Origin: Mycobacterium lehmannii
GTDB lineage: Bacteria; Actinomycetota; Actinomycetes; Mycobacteriales; Mycobacteriaceae
NCBI RefSeq assembly: GCF_002245535.1
Contig: NZ_NKCN01000003.1
Coordinates: forward strand, 186,001 to 250,000
Reading direction: 5' to 3'
DNA length: 64,000 bases
Shown here: piece by piece, positions 1 to 7,071 of the stretch
Layout of the letters: the number at the start of each line of letters is the position of its first letter
Position numbering within the stretch: the stretch's first letter is position 1
Position numbers and translations under genes: made by a program
The notes under the pieces: model-generated
The model's input: the letters and a program-made list of their open reading frames with translations, nothing else
What the model was told of the DNA's origin: nothing
Databases searched by the model: none

Positions 1-100
1 ACAGCCACGGCGGAGGGATCCGGCGTCGCATTCACCTCTGTATCTTGGCACCGGTCGAAGGGCTGAACCGCTACGGGGCGCACCCGGCGGTCGCCCGCCG

Positions 101-448
101 CTAGATGATGAACTGGCTCGCGTACTCGGGGCAATAGAACTGCACGGCGTCCGCAATGAAGATCGCGGTCTGCCTCGGCGAGAAGGCCGACCCTTCGTGC
201 TGCAAGGTGCCGTTCAGAATGGCGTCGTGAACCTCCGCAGGCGACATGCCGGCGTCGAAATGCGCGCATGTCTCTTTGGCCCTATTGATCGTACGCTCCT
301 GCCCCCCGAAATTGATCCCGTCGTCGAAGAGCTTGCGACTGAATGCGTCGTCGGTCGCGTCCGCTGCGGCGTGTCCGGGGATAGTGACACCCAGGCTGAC
401 AAGCGCTATTGCCGTGCCGACGCATTTGATGATGAGGCGAACGATCAT
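101..448 (-). CDS. DUF732-type small secreted protein
   Basis: This 115-residue protein resembles the DUF732 family of small mycobacterial exported proteins, whose function is unknown. Residues 1-30 form a signal peptide (a charged start, a hydrophobic stretch, and a small-residue cleavage region near GHAAADA). The mature part carries two cysteines (in ETCAHF and QFYCPEY) and the C-terminal pattern AIFIADAVQFYCPEY typical of the family. The ATG at 448 has a GAGGAG ribosome binding site just upstream, which supports this start. It is a stand-alone gene and its neighbours give no functional clue. Confidence 0.8.
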   Translation of the reverse strand: MIVRLIIKCVGTAIALVSLGVTIPGHAAADATDDAFSRKLFDDGINFGGQERTINRAKETCAHFDAGMSPAEVHDAILNGTLQHEGSAFSPRQTAIFIADAVQFYCPEYASQFII

Positions 449-697
449 GTTGAAGACTCCTCAGTCGAACCGACACGCGACGCCGATCCCAGCCAGAGTA
501 ATGATATCCGAGCGCACTCACTCTGAAACGTGTCAGTCGCCTACGGTGCGCGTCGAGTTGGCGGGACGTCCGCGTTCGAGATCAGTCTTCGGCGTGGCGG
601 TTCTGGTCCCAGCGCTCGAGGCGGGCCTGCAGGTCGTGGATGCACAGCGCCGCAAGCGGTGCCTCCACGGTCATGCAGACGACCACCAGTAGCGCCG

Positions 698-1318
698 TCA
701 TCGCTCTCTCGATTCGTCGGCGTCGTGGCGCGATGACACCTGCGCACGCCGGGAGTGCGCGGTCCGTCGCACCGCACACGACGTGTTCGGCGCACGGCTG
801 TCGACTCCGTGACCAAGCATCTCGAAGGCCGACATCCGGATTCCGTGGTAGCGGCCGCGCTCGCCGTTCACCCACGGCTCGGTCCACCTGTCGAGCAGTT
901 CCCCGGCGCGCAGCAACGGCAGCAGGTCGCTGACGAGCCGACGGTTGATCCCTCCCACTAGCAATTTCTCGATCAGGTCGACCGAGTCGTGCCAGTCGAC
1001 CGAGACGTCGTGGTTCAGCCGGAGGTACTGCGGGTCGACGGTCAGCAGTTCCTCGACGCCCAGTGGGCGCAGCCGCCACATCGCCGAGCGCAGGCTCGCG
1101 ACCGCCCGTCGCGTCTGCGCGTGGGGCCACAGCGTGGCACACACCCAGAGTCGGTGTACGGGCTTGCGTTTAAGCGCGGCGAGCGCGATCAGCCGCTGAC
1201 ACGCGGGCGGCAGCTCGACGGGCCGGCCATCGCGGTGGACGGCGAATCCACCGAGGAGGTGCAGCGACAACTGGTTCACGATCCGATCGTCGGTCGGCGT
1301 ACGCGCGCTGACATGCAT
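698..1318 (-). CDS. SARP/BTAD-type regulator, C-terminal half apparently lost
   Basis: The first ~150 residues look like an AfsR/SARP transcription factor: an N-terminal OmpR-like winged-helix DNA-binding domain (LSLHLLGGFAVHRDG, then LAALKRKPVHR and a WP..QTRRAVASLRSAMWRL segment) and the beginning of a bacterial transcriptional activation domain (SVDLIEKLLVGG to WVNGERGRYHGIRMSAFEML). After about residue 165 the sequence turns arginine- and serine-rich and no longer resembles the TPR-like BTAD repeats, and the protein is shorter than the usual 240 or more residues. A frameshift or C-terminal decay is likely, so this may be a pseudogene. The start could instead be the GTG at 1279. No target gene is evident. 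Confidence 0.55.
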   Translation of the reverse strand: MHVSARTPTDDRIVNQLSLHLLGGFAVHRDGRPVELPPACQRLIALAALKRKPVHRLWVCATLWPHAQTRRAVASLRSAMWRLRPLGVEELLTVDPQYLRLNHDVSVDWHDSVDLIEKLLVGGINRRLVSDLLPLLRAGELLDRWTEPWVNGERGRYHGIRMSAFEMLGHGVDSRAPNTSCAVRRTAHSRRAQVSSRHDADESRER

Positions 1319-1703
1319 AGTCCACTACTTCAATTGTCGCGACAGCACACCGAGCTACCCGATACCGACCGGCGGCGCGCGGCGGCGCGGCGCGGGTGGG
1401 AATGGAGCGATGAGCGAGACGCACCGCGAACCGATGGCGATGCCCTGCCAAAGGCCGTGCGGTCGGGCCGGACGCCGGAATGAGTTGCTGAGCCGGTTTG
1501 GCCAAACGCCGTCCGGGTATCTCACCGTCAGCCGTTCGAGGTGGCAGCGGACGATTCACCGCGCCATCGCCCGCCAAGCCGCGAGCAAACCCGAACCGAG
1601 CGGTCAAGAAGCGGCCCCGGTTCGCCCGTTACCCGTCGGCGAACTCGCCGATGTCGCCTCGGCGGATGTTTACGTCTCAGCGGTGCAAACGAGGAGGTCG
1701 ACG
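1319..1703. other. 385-bp divergent intergenic region
   Basis: This gap separates the SARP-like gene (minus) from the ChaB-domain gene (plus). No coding potential was recognised. An open frame continuous with the downstream gene from 1410 is judged a shadow because the real start has a strong ribosome binding site. The region holds a perfect 12-bp palindrome (GTTTGGCCAAAC, 1496-1507) that overlaps a SigF-like promoter. Confidence 0.6.
1495..1519 (+). promoter_or_regulatory. SigF-like promoter of the ChaB-domain gene
   Basis: GGTTT at 1495-1499, a 15-nt spacer and GGGTA at 1515-1519 match the mycobacterial SigF consensus (GGTTT, 15-17 nt, GGGTA). It points to the ChaB/Rho-N gene at 1704 and would give a leader of about 180 nt. 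This is inference from consensus only. Confidence 0.5.
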
Positions 1704-2126
1704 ATGCCGAAGACGACCAAGAGCGGAAGCGCACGCAAGAGCGAGTTGCCGAGCACACTGCAGAAATCCTCCGCCAAGGCCCAGCGCACGTTCGCGAAGG
1801 CCCACGACGCGGCGGCCAAGGAGGAGTACGGCGAAGGAGAGCGTGCCCACCGCGTGGCCTACAGCGCGCTCAAACACAGCTACGAGAAGGTCGGCGACCA
1901 CTGGGAAGCCAAGTCCGAGAAGGGCCCGTCCGATCAGCGCGCCCGCAGCGGCGGCCCGAACGCCAAGGGCGAAACCGCCGAGGGTGTCGACGCCAATGCC
2001 TCGAAGAAGCATCTGGTCGAGGTGGCCCGGCGCCTGGACATCTCGGGGCGGTCGACGATGAACAAGGATGAGCTGGTTTCCGCGATCAAGAAAGCCAATC
2101 GCAGGCAGTCCGCCCGCGACCGCTGA
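1704..2126 (+). CDS. ChaB-domain protein with Rho-N-like C-terminus
   Basis: This is a 140-residue basic, very hydrophilic protein. Residues ~14-70 carry a ChaB-like domain (LPSTLQKSSAKAQRTFAKAH, then EYGEGERAHRVAYSALKHSY), and the last ~35 residues form a Rho N-terminal/SAP-like helix-extended-loop-helix module (KHLVEVARRLDISGRSTMNK). The family is uncharacterised in mycobacteria; small ChaB/Rho-N proteins are often stress-induced, which fits the SigF-like promoter upstream. The ATG at 1704 is preferred over upstream in-frame codons because GAGGAGG lies at 1691-1697. The 3' end overlaps the convergent MFS gene by 41 bp. Confidence 0.75.
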   Translation: MPKTTKSGSARKSELPSTLQKSSAKAQRTFAKAHDAAAKEEYGEGERAHRVAYSALKHSYEKVGDHWEAKSEKGPSDQRARSGGPNAKGETAEGVDANASKKHLVEVARRLDISGRSTMNKDELVSAIKKANRRQSARDR

Positions 2127-3486
2127 CCGACGGCCCCTCAGGCACGGCCCGCGGGCTGGGGCTCCACACCCTCCATGAGCAGGTGCTCGCTGCCACCTCG
2201 GGGTTCAGCGCGGCGATCCGCATCAGCCTGCGGGCCTTGCGGCGGGTGATCAGGATGCCGACGACGGCGAGTGTCCAGATCGCGTACTGCACGGTCCAGG
2301 CCACCCGGAACGAGTCGAAGGAGAATCCGCCGGCCGCGTCGAGGATGGCGCCCATCGACTGCATCACCAGCAGCGAGGCGATGAAGCCACCCATGTTGAC
2401 CAGGCCGGATGCGGTGCCCAGCGTGGCACTCGGATTGAAGGTCCTGGCGAAGTCGAAGCCCACCATCGAGCCGGGGCCGCCCACCGAGATCACCACGATC
2501 AGCGTCACGAGCAGCCACAGCGGCGCCCTGCCAGGTAGTGCCAGCACCACCGTCCACATCAACGCACTGCTCGCGATGATTCCCAGCACGAGCCGCGAGC
2601 GCCGGTGCGGGCGGCGCCCGGTGAAGATACCGATCAACACACCCACCGAGATGGCCGCCAGCACCGACACCGTCAACATCAACCCCGCCACGCCCGCCGA
2701 GAGGCCCTGAGCATTGGTCAGGTAGGGCACGCCCCACATCAGCGCAAACGCCGTGACGGAGAACTGGGTGCCCATGTGGGTGAAGAACCCGAGCCTGGTG
2801 CCCGGTCTTAACCAGACGGTCTTGACGCTGGCCAGCGTCTCGCGCACCGAGACGGTCTGAACCTCCACCGCGTCGCCGTGCGGGGTGTTCTTCACCAGCG
2901 CCGCGGTCAGGACCATCGACAACACACCGATGGCCGCCACGGACACATAGGCCGTCGTCCATCCCATCGCGTCGAGGACGGCGAAGAAAGGAACGGCCGA
3001 AAGCACTTGGCCGAGCTGCCCGCAGATGCCGGTCAGCTGGGTGACCAGGGGAACCTGACGCGGGGTGAACCAGTGCGGCACGACCCGCAGCACCGAGATG
3101 AAGGTGAAGGCGTCGCCGAGACCCAACACCGCGCGCGCACCGATGGCGATGGGCAGTGACTCTGTGAACGCGAGCGTGAGTTGGCCGCCGGACATGAGCG
3201 CGGCGCCGGCGAGGATCAGCGTCTTGGAACCGAAACGGTCGAGCAGGACGCCCGCGGGTACCTGAGCCGCGGCGTAGACGATGACCTGCAGCACGACGAA
3301 CGTCGAGAGCACGCTCGGGCTGGCTTGGAACCGGTCTGCCGCATCGAGGCCGGAGACCCCCAACGTGGTGCGGTCGAGAACGGCGACGATGTATGCGAAC
3401 AGTCCGGTGGCCCAGACGATCCAGGGACGCACACCGAGCCTTTCCCGCTGACGAGTAATAAGTCTGACTTTTCCATGGTTCCGCAC
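2086..3486 (-). CDS. Major facilitator superfamily transporter
   Basis: This 466-residue integral membrane protein has about 12 predicted transmembrane helices. It carries the MFS loop 2-3 signature (GVLLDRFGSKTLI) and a central cytoplasmic loop near residues 190-220. The sequence resembles nitrate/sugar-phosphate-like MFS carriers, but the substrate cannot be assigned. The last ~30 residues (after RRKARRLMRIAALNPEV) are poorly conserved and encoded in the overlap with the ChaB-domain gene, so the stop may have drifted downstream. It is divergent from a MerR regulator, a common arrangement for a regulated exporter. The start used is the GTG at 3486. Confidence 0.8.
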   Translation of the reverse strand: MRNHGKVRLITRQRERLGVRPWIVWATGLFAYIVAVLDRTTLGVSGLDAADRFQASPSVLSTFVVLQVIVYAAAQVPAGVLLDRFGSKTLILAGAALMSGGQLTLAFTESLPIAIGARAVLGLGDAFTFISVLRVVPHWFTPRQVPLVTQLTGICGQLGQVLSAVPFFAVLDAMGWTTAYVSVAAIGVLSMVLTAALVKNTPHGDAVEVQTVSVRETLASVKTVWLRPGTRLGFFTHMGTQFSVTAFALMWGVPYLTNAQGLSAGVAGLMLTVSVLAAISVGVLIGIFTGRRPHRRSRLVLGIIASSALMWTVVLALPGRAPLWLLVTLIVVISVGGPGSMVGFDFARTFNPSATLGTASGLVNMGGFIASLLVMQSMGAILDAAGGFSFDSFRVAWTVQYAIWTLAVVGILITRRKARRLMRIAALNPEVAASTCSWRVWSPSPRAVPEGPSVSGRGRTACDWLS

Positions 3487-3604
3487 GCGGGTGCGGCGGC
3501 GCCAATCCCACGTCGGTGAGTTCGCTCACCGCGGCGATCCGGCGGGACCGCGGAGTTGGCTGTAATCGACGCGTGGTGCATGGTTGTCCAGGACCTGTTC
3601 TTGA

Positions 3605-3617
3605 TTATCCCTGATAA
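3605..3617. promoter_or_regulatory. Palindrome in the MFS/MerR divergent region
   Basis: TTATC-CCT-GATAA is a perfect inverted repeat in the 244-bp gap between the divergent MFS and MerR genes. A second, weaker dyad (TTAG-CCGA-CTAA) lies at 3638-3649. Either could be the operator of the MerR protein, whose family binds spaced dyads in promoters. Binding is inferred. Confidence 0.35.
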
Positions 3618-3730
3618 ATGCGGGTACTAGCGGCTTGTTAGCCGACTAAAGTCAGTGGGGCAGAAATTCGCTCGCAAGCTTCGCGGCAGTTACAGTGATT
3701 GAATGAAGCGTCGCGCTCTGCCCTCGGCCC

Positions 3731-4474
3731 GTGACGCCGTTGGGGGTCGCGGCGGTGGCTGAGTATCGCCTCGACGAGTTGGCGGAGATCTCCGGTGTCA
3801 GCGCCCGCAACATCCGCGCCTACCGGGAGCGCGGGCTGCTGGACCCACCGCGACGGGTCGGCCGCTCGGCGTTCTACGACGACTACCACCTGTCGCAGCT
3901 GCGCACCATCAACCAGTTGCATCGCCGCGGCTTCAACACCGTTCATATCGCCGAGTTCTTCACCAGCCTGCGTGAGGGCACCGACCTCGCCGACATCCTC
4001 GGCATCCAGCGCGCGGTGCTGAGCCCGAGAACCGAAGCGGTCGCCGGGGCGGAGCCCACGGCCGACGCGTCGGGGATCGGCGCCGACAGTGACGAGACAC
4101 GGCGGCTGGTCGAGTACGGGCTGGCCGAGGTGGTCGACGCCGGCGTGGTGCTGACCGATCCCGCGGTGCGGCAGGTGGTGGCGCGCGCGTCCGACCACCT
4201 CGTCGCCGTCCGCGCGCTGCTGCACATCGTCGAGGGCACCCGCGGCGCGGTCGACGCGCTGGCGGCGCAGTTCGTCCAGAGCCTCGGCGAGTGCATGGCG
4301 GCACAATTCGGCGCGGACCACGCGCCGACGCCGGACAACGTCGACGAACTCACGCAAGCGGCACGCGAGCACCGCGACCTGTGGACCAGGGTGGTGTCCG
4401 GGCGCCTGGAGGAGGCGCTCCAGCGTCACATGCCTGCGACGGACTCCGAACGGACCCCGCCGCTCACCCGGTGA
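3731..4474 (+). CDS. MerR family transcriptional regulator
   Basis: This 247-residue regulator has an N-terminal MerR winged helix-turn-helix (YRLDELAEISGVSARNIRAY, then RERGLLDPPRR and FYDDYHLSQLRTI), followed by a ~160-residue helical effector/dimerisation region without the metal-binding cysteines of classical MerR. The ligand is unknown. The GTG at 3731 gives the longest form; the GTG at 3755 (residues beginning VAEYRLDEL) matches how many relatives begin and may be the true start. It is divergent from the MFS transporter, its likely target. Its 3' end overlaps the convergent binding-protein gene by 11 bp. Confidence 0.8.
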   Translation: MTPLGVAAVAEYRLDELAEISGVSARNIRAYRERGLLDPPRRVGRSAFYDDYHLSQLRTINQLHRRGFNTVHIAEFFTSLREGTDLADILGIQRAVLSPRTEAVAGAEPTADASGIGADSDETRRLVEYGLAEVVDAGVVLTDPAVRQVVARASDHLVAVRALLHIVEGTRGAVDALAAQFVQSLGECMAAQFGADHAPTPDNVDELTQAAREHRDLWTRVVSGRLEEALQRHMPATDSERTPPLTR

Positions 4475-5669
4475 CCTGTCGCCACTTGGCGGCCCACTCG
4501 TCGTAATCGGTGCAGTCGTCTCCGCCGCCGTCGACGCACTTCTTCTGCGGCGTGGTCCAGTAGTGGATCTTCGCGGCGAATGTCGCGTCGGTGGCGTGGT
4601 AGATGTCGCAGAAATCGCGCTCGCTGGTGTGCTCGCAGGCCTTCACGTTGGCGGGCGCCTCACCGAAGAACTCGGCGGCCTGGGCGTTGACCTCCGGTGA
4701 GGAGATCCAGTTCATCCACTTGTACATGCAGTTCGGGTGCGCCGCCTTCGACGAGATCATCCAGGTGTCCGACCAGCCGGTGGAGCCCTCTTTGGGCACC
4801 ACGGTGTTGACCGGAACCCTGTTGCGCGCGCCGATTGTGTTGGCGATCAACTGCCAGGTGGTGCCGATGACGGAGGCGCCGGACTCGAACGCCTCCACCT
4901 CCTTGAGATAGTTCGACCAGTACTGGCCGATGTTCTCGCGTTGCTTGTCGAGAAGTCGCACCACGGCGTCGAGCTGTTCGGTTGTCAGCGAATACGGGTC
5001 GTCGATGCCCAGCGCGGGGTCCTTCTTGGACAGATACAGCGCCGCGTCGGCGATGTAGATGGGCGAGTCGTATGCGGTGACCTTGCCGCGGTACTTGGCG
5101 GCGTCGTCGAAGACCGCTGCCCAGGAATTGGGCGCGTCGCGCACGACCTCGATGTTGTACATCAGCAGGTTGGCTCCCCATCCGTGCGGGATGCCGTACA
5201 TCTGGCCGTCGACCGAGTTCCACGGCTGATCCTTGAGGAAGGGTGAGATCGATTCGTAGTTCGGGACCAGTGCGGTGTTCACGGGCGCGACGTCGCCGGC
5301 GTAGATGAGCCGAAGCGTCGCGTCGCCGGACGCAGAGACCCCGTCGTACCGACCGCTGCGCATCAACTGGACCATCTCGTCGGAGGTGTTGCCCAGCGTC
5401 ACCTCGGTCTGGCAACCGGTCTGCCGTTCGAACGGCGTCACCCAGTCGGCTTTGGCGTCATTGGTGCCGTCCTCGGCATAGCCGGCCCAGGCGATCAGGT
5501 TGAGTTGCCCCTCACCCTCGCCGACCGCGCCGAGCGGCTCGATCTCCGGCGGATTGCCGTCAGGGGAGCTTCGCTCAGCCGCGCAACCGGAAGTCAGCGA
5601 TAGGATCAGCACGGCACAGCTGATGACGGCCCAACCGGTTCGCACGACGGTGGACGGCCAGCGCGCCAT
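4464..5669 (-). CDS. Polyamine-type ABC transporter substrate-binding lipoprotein
   Basis: The 401-residue protein is a PotD/PotF-like extracellular solute-binding lipoprotein. Its signal peptide ends in a lipobox (LTSGC, lipidated Cys29). The mature sequence has the family landmarks: LNLIAWAGYAEDG near the N-terminus, SGRYDGVSASGDATLRLIYAGDVAPVN, a YGIPHGWGANLLMYN hinge segment and W.NWISSPEVNAQAAEFFGEAPAN. No permease or ATPase gene is adjacent, so the transporter partners must lie elsewhere or the protein is an orphan. The ATG at 5669 is chosen because GAGGAG lies upstream and the signal peptide starts directly; a 55-codon upstream extension lacks support. Confidence 0.85.
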   Translation of the reverse strand: MARWPSTVVRTGWAVISCAVLILSLTSGCAAERSSPDGNPPEIEPLGAVGEGEGQLNLIAWAGYAEDGTNDAKADWVTPFERQTGCQTEVTLGNTSDEMVQLMRSGRYDGVSASGDATLRLIYAGDVAPVNTALVPNYESISPFLKDQPWNSVDGQMYGIPHGWGANLLMYNIEVVRDAPNSWAAVFDDAAKYRGKVTAYDSPIYIADAALYLSKKDPALGIDDPYSLTTEQLDAVVRLLDKQRENIGQYWSNYLKEVEAFESGASVIGTTWQLIANTIGARNRVPVNTVVPKEGSTGWSDTWMISSKAAHPNCMYKWMNWISSPEVNAQAAEFFGEAPANVKACEHTSERDFCDIYHATDATFAAKIHYWTTPQKKCVDGGGDDCTDYDEWAAKWRQVTG

Positions 5670-5821
5670 GGATTCCAACTCCTCGTTCGATCGGCGGATC
5701 GTCGAACCGTGCTCCTGCGATGATTCCCCGTTTCGGCTTAGCTCGGCAACGCCGCGCCGGTGCGACGCCGGTGATACGGCCGTGACCAGTGGAATTGAGG
5801 GGAATCGTGTGACAGCTGTCG

Positions 5822-5827
5822 TATCCT
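5822..5827 (+). promoter_or_regulatory. -10 box giving a probable leaderless start
   Basis: TATCCT fits the mycobacterial -10 (TANNNT) and ends 7 nt before the GTG at 5835. Transcription would therefore begin at or next to the start codon of the Rv2525c-like gene. No Shine-Dalgarno sequence is visible. Confidence 0.5.
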
Positions 5828-5834
5828 GTGCCAC

Positions 5835-6557
5835 GTGTCAATATCTCGGCGCACCGTTCTGAGGGCCGCGTTGGCCGCGCCCGCGGCGCTGACCGTCGGG
5901 GCCGGTGTGCAATCGGCCGCCACCGCGCCCGCTGCAGCGGCGCCGCTGGGCATACTTCTCGACTACGCGGCCGGAGTGCTCAAGGCCAGCGACATTCGTG
6001 CGGCGGGCGCCCTGGGCGCCATTCGCTACGTCTCCGACCGCCGGCCCGGCGGGGCTTGGATGCTGGGGAAGCCGATCCAGCTGGCCGAGGCGCGCGACCT
6101 GTACCAGAGCGGTCTGAAGATCGTGTCCTGCTATCAGTACGGCAAGAAGGACACCGCCGACTGGCTCGGCGGGCAGAACGCCGGGGTCGCGCACGCGAAG
6201 CGAGGCTGGGAATTGCATGTCGCCGCCGGCGGGTCGCAGGGCGCGCCGATCTATGCGTCGATCGACGACAACCCGTCCTACGAGCAGTACAAGCAGCTGG
6301 TGGCGCCGTATTTGCGCGGCTGGGAGTCGGTGCTGGGCAGGCAGCGCGTCGGCGTCTACGCGAATTCGAAGACGATCGAGTGGGCGATCCAGGACGGCAT
6401 CGGCACGTACTTCTGGCAGCACAACTGGGGATCGCCGGGGAAGCTCGCGCATCCCGCCGCGCACCTGCACCAGGTCGAGATCGACGAACGGTCGGTGGCC
6501 GGGATCGGCGTGGACGTCAACCACATCCTCAAGCCTCAATTTGGGCAGTGGGATTAA
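5835..6557 (+). CDS. Tat-exported DUF1906 (Rv2525c-like) glycoside-hydrolase-fold protein
   Basis: The 240-residue protein begins with a twin-arginine signal (SRRTVLR followed by an Ala-rich hydrophobic segment and AAAAAP). The mature domain is of the DUF1906/GH25-like TIM-barrel type: LLDYAAGVLKASDI, RYVSDRRPGG, VSCYQYGKKDTADW, APIYASIDDNPSY, VGVYANSKTIEWA and YFWQHNW. Acidic residues sit at strand ends, as expected for a glycan-binding or hydrolysing site. The M. tuberculosis ortholog Rv2525c is a Tat substrate also located beside fas, so position and sequence agree. A role in cell-wall glycan metabolism is inferred; the catalytic activity is not established. Confidence 0.88.
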   Translation: MSISRRTVLRAALAAPAALTVGAGVQSAATAPAAAAPLGILLDYAAGVLKASDIRAAGALGAIRYVSDRRPGGAWMLGKPIQLAEARDLYQSGLKIVSCYQYGKKDTADWLGGQNAGVAHAKRGWELHVAAGGSQGAPIYASIDDNPSYEQYKQLVAPYLRGWESVLGRQRVGVYANSKTIEWAIQDGIGTYFWQHNWGSPGKLAHPAAHLHQVEIDERSVAGIGVDVNHILKPQFGQWD

Positions 6558-6559
6558 AC

Positions 6560-6575
6560 CTTACCGATCAGTAAG
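6560..6575. promoter_or_regulatory. 16-bp near-perfect palindrome at the 5' edge of the fas region
   Basis: CTTACCGATCAGTAAG has 5-bp arms around a GATC core with one mismatched pair. It looks like a TetR-family operator and starts two bases after the stop of the Rv2525c-like gene. Confidence 0.4.
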
Positions 6576-6616
6576 TAACCACAGCAAACTTTTTCGGGTG
6601 GCCGGGGCCCTCGAGA

Positions 6617-6639
6617 AGACAAATCACGCGCGTTTGTCT
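6617..6639. promoter_or_regulatory. AGACAAA/TTTGTCT inverted repeat
   Basis: Perfect 7-bp arms are separated by 9 nt (TCACGCGCG). The right half-site motif CGTTTGTC recurs at 6762-6769. It is a candidate protein-binding dyad upstream of a TATAAC box at 6687-6692. Confidence 0.4.
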
Positions 6640-6813
6640 CGTCGGGGCGCGGTGGCATCGCTGGTGAGACGCATCGAAAATTTCTCTATAACGATTTGAT
6701 AACAAAACTGCCGTGATCAGCGCACTTCTGCCTACTCGACCGTAACCACCTGCATGCAGGACGTTTGTCCCGAAAGCCTTCGGCCCGTGCCGAACTGCGC
6801 GTTATGCAACGGG

Positions 6814-6846
6814 TGGTTACCCGAGCGTAGAACTCTTCAGTAACCA
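6814..6846. promoter_or_regulatory. TGGTTAC/GTAACCA inverted repeat
   Basis: Perfect 7-bp arms are separated by 19 nt. The same heptamer also occurs singly at 6575-6581 and 6742-6748, which suggests a regulator that uses GTAACCA half-sites. Confidence 0.4.
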
Positions 6847-6865
6847 TTTCGGGCGCGAAATCGAG

Positions 6866-6884
6866 GCGTGTTCTTATGACACGC
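6866..6884. promoter_or_regulatory. GCGTGT/ACACGC inverted repeat
   Basis: Perfect 6-bp arms flank a 7-nt centre (TCTTATG), about 190 bp before the fas start codon. It is a candidate operator or mRNA-leader hairpin. Confidence 0.35.
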
Positions 6885-7071
6885 TTAGTGCGGCTGGAGT
6901 GCACGGAAGGCGGTTCGCAGGAAGTCGCGGAACGACTCAGAACCGCCCGACCGAACCAGTGGGATTCGACGCCGAATCGCGTGGCGCCGCGGCGGGCAGC
7001 CGGGAGCCATCGGAGCTTCTGAGACGACAACCGACGACGAGCATGACGCGGGACAGAGGAGAGAACAAGAC

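Larger units (their letters stand above)
6558..7071. promoter_or_regulatory. 514-bp regulatory region upstream of fas
   Basis: No coding sequence was recognised here. The segment is unusually rich in dyads: CTTAC/GTAAG at 6560-6575, AGACAAA/TTTGTCT at 6617-6639, TGGTTAC/GTAACCA at 6814-6846 and GCGTGT/ACACGC at 6866-6884. GTAACCA occurs four times (6575-6581, 6742-6748, reversed at 6814-6820, 6840-6846), and CGTTTGTC occurs twice (6631-6638, 6762-6769). A TATAAC -10-like box lies at 6687-6692. In M. tuberculosis fas is activated by the TetR-type FasR binding upstream; which of these dyads would be its operator is not decided by sequence alone. Confidence 0.6.
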
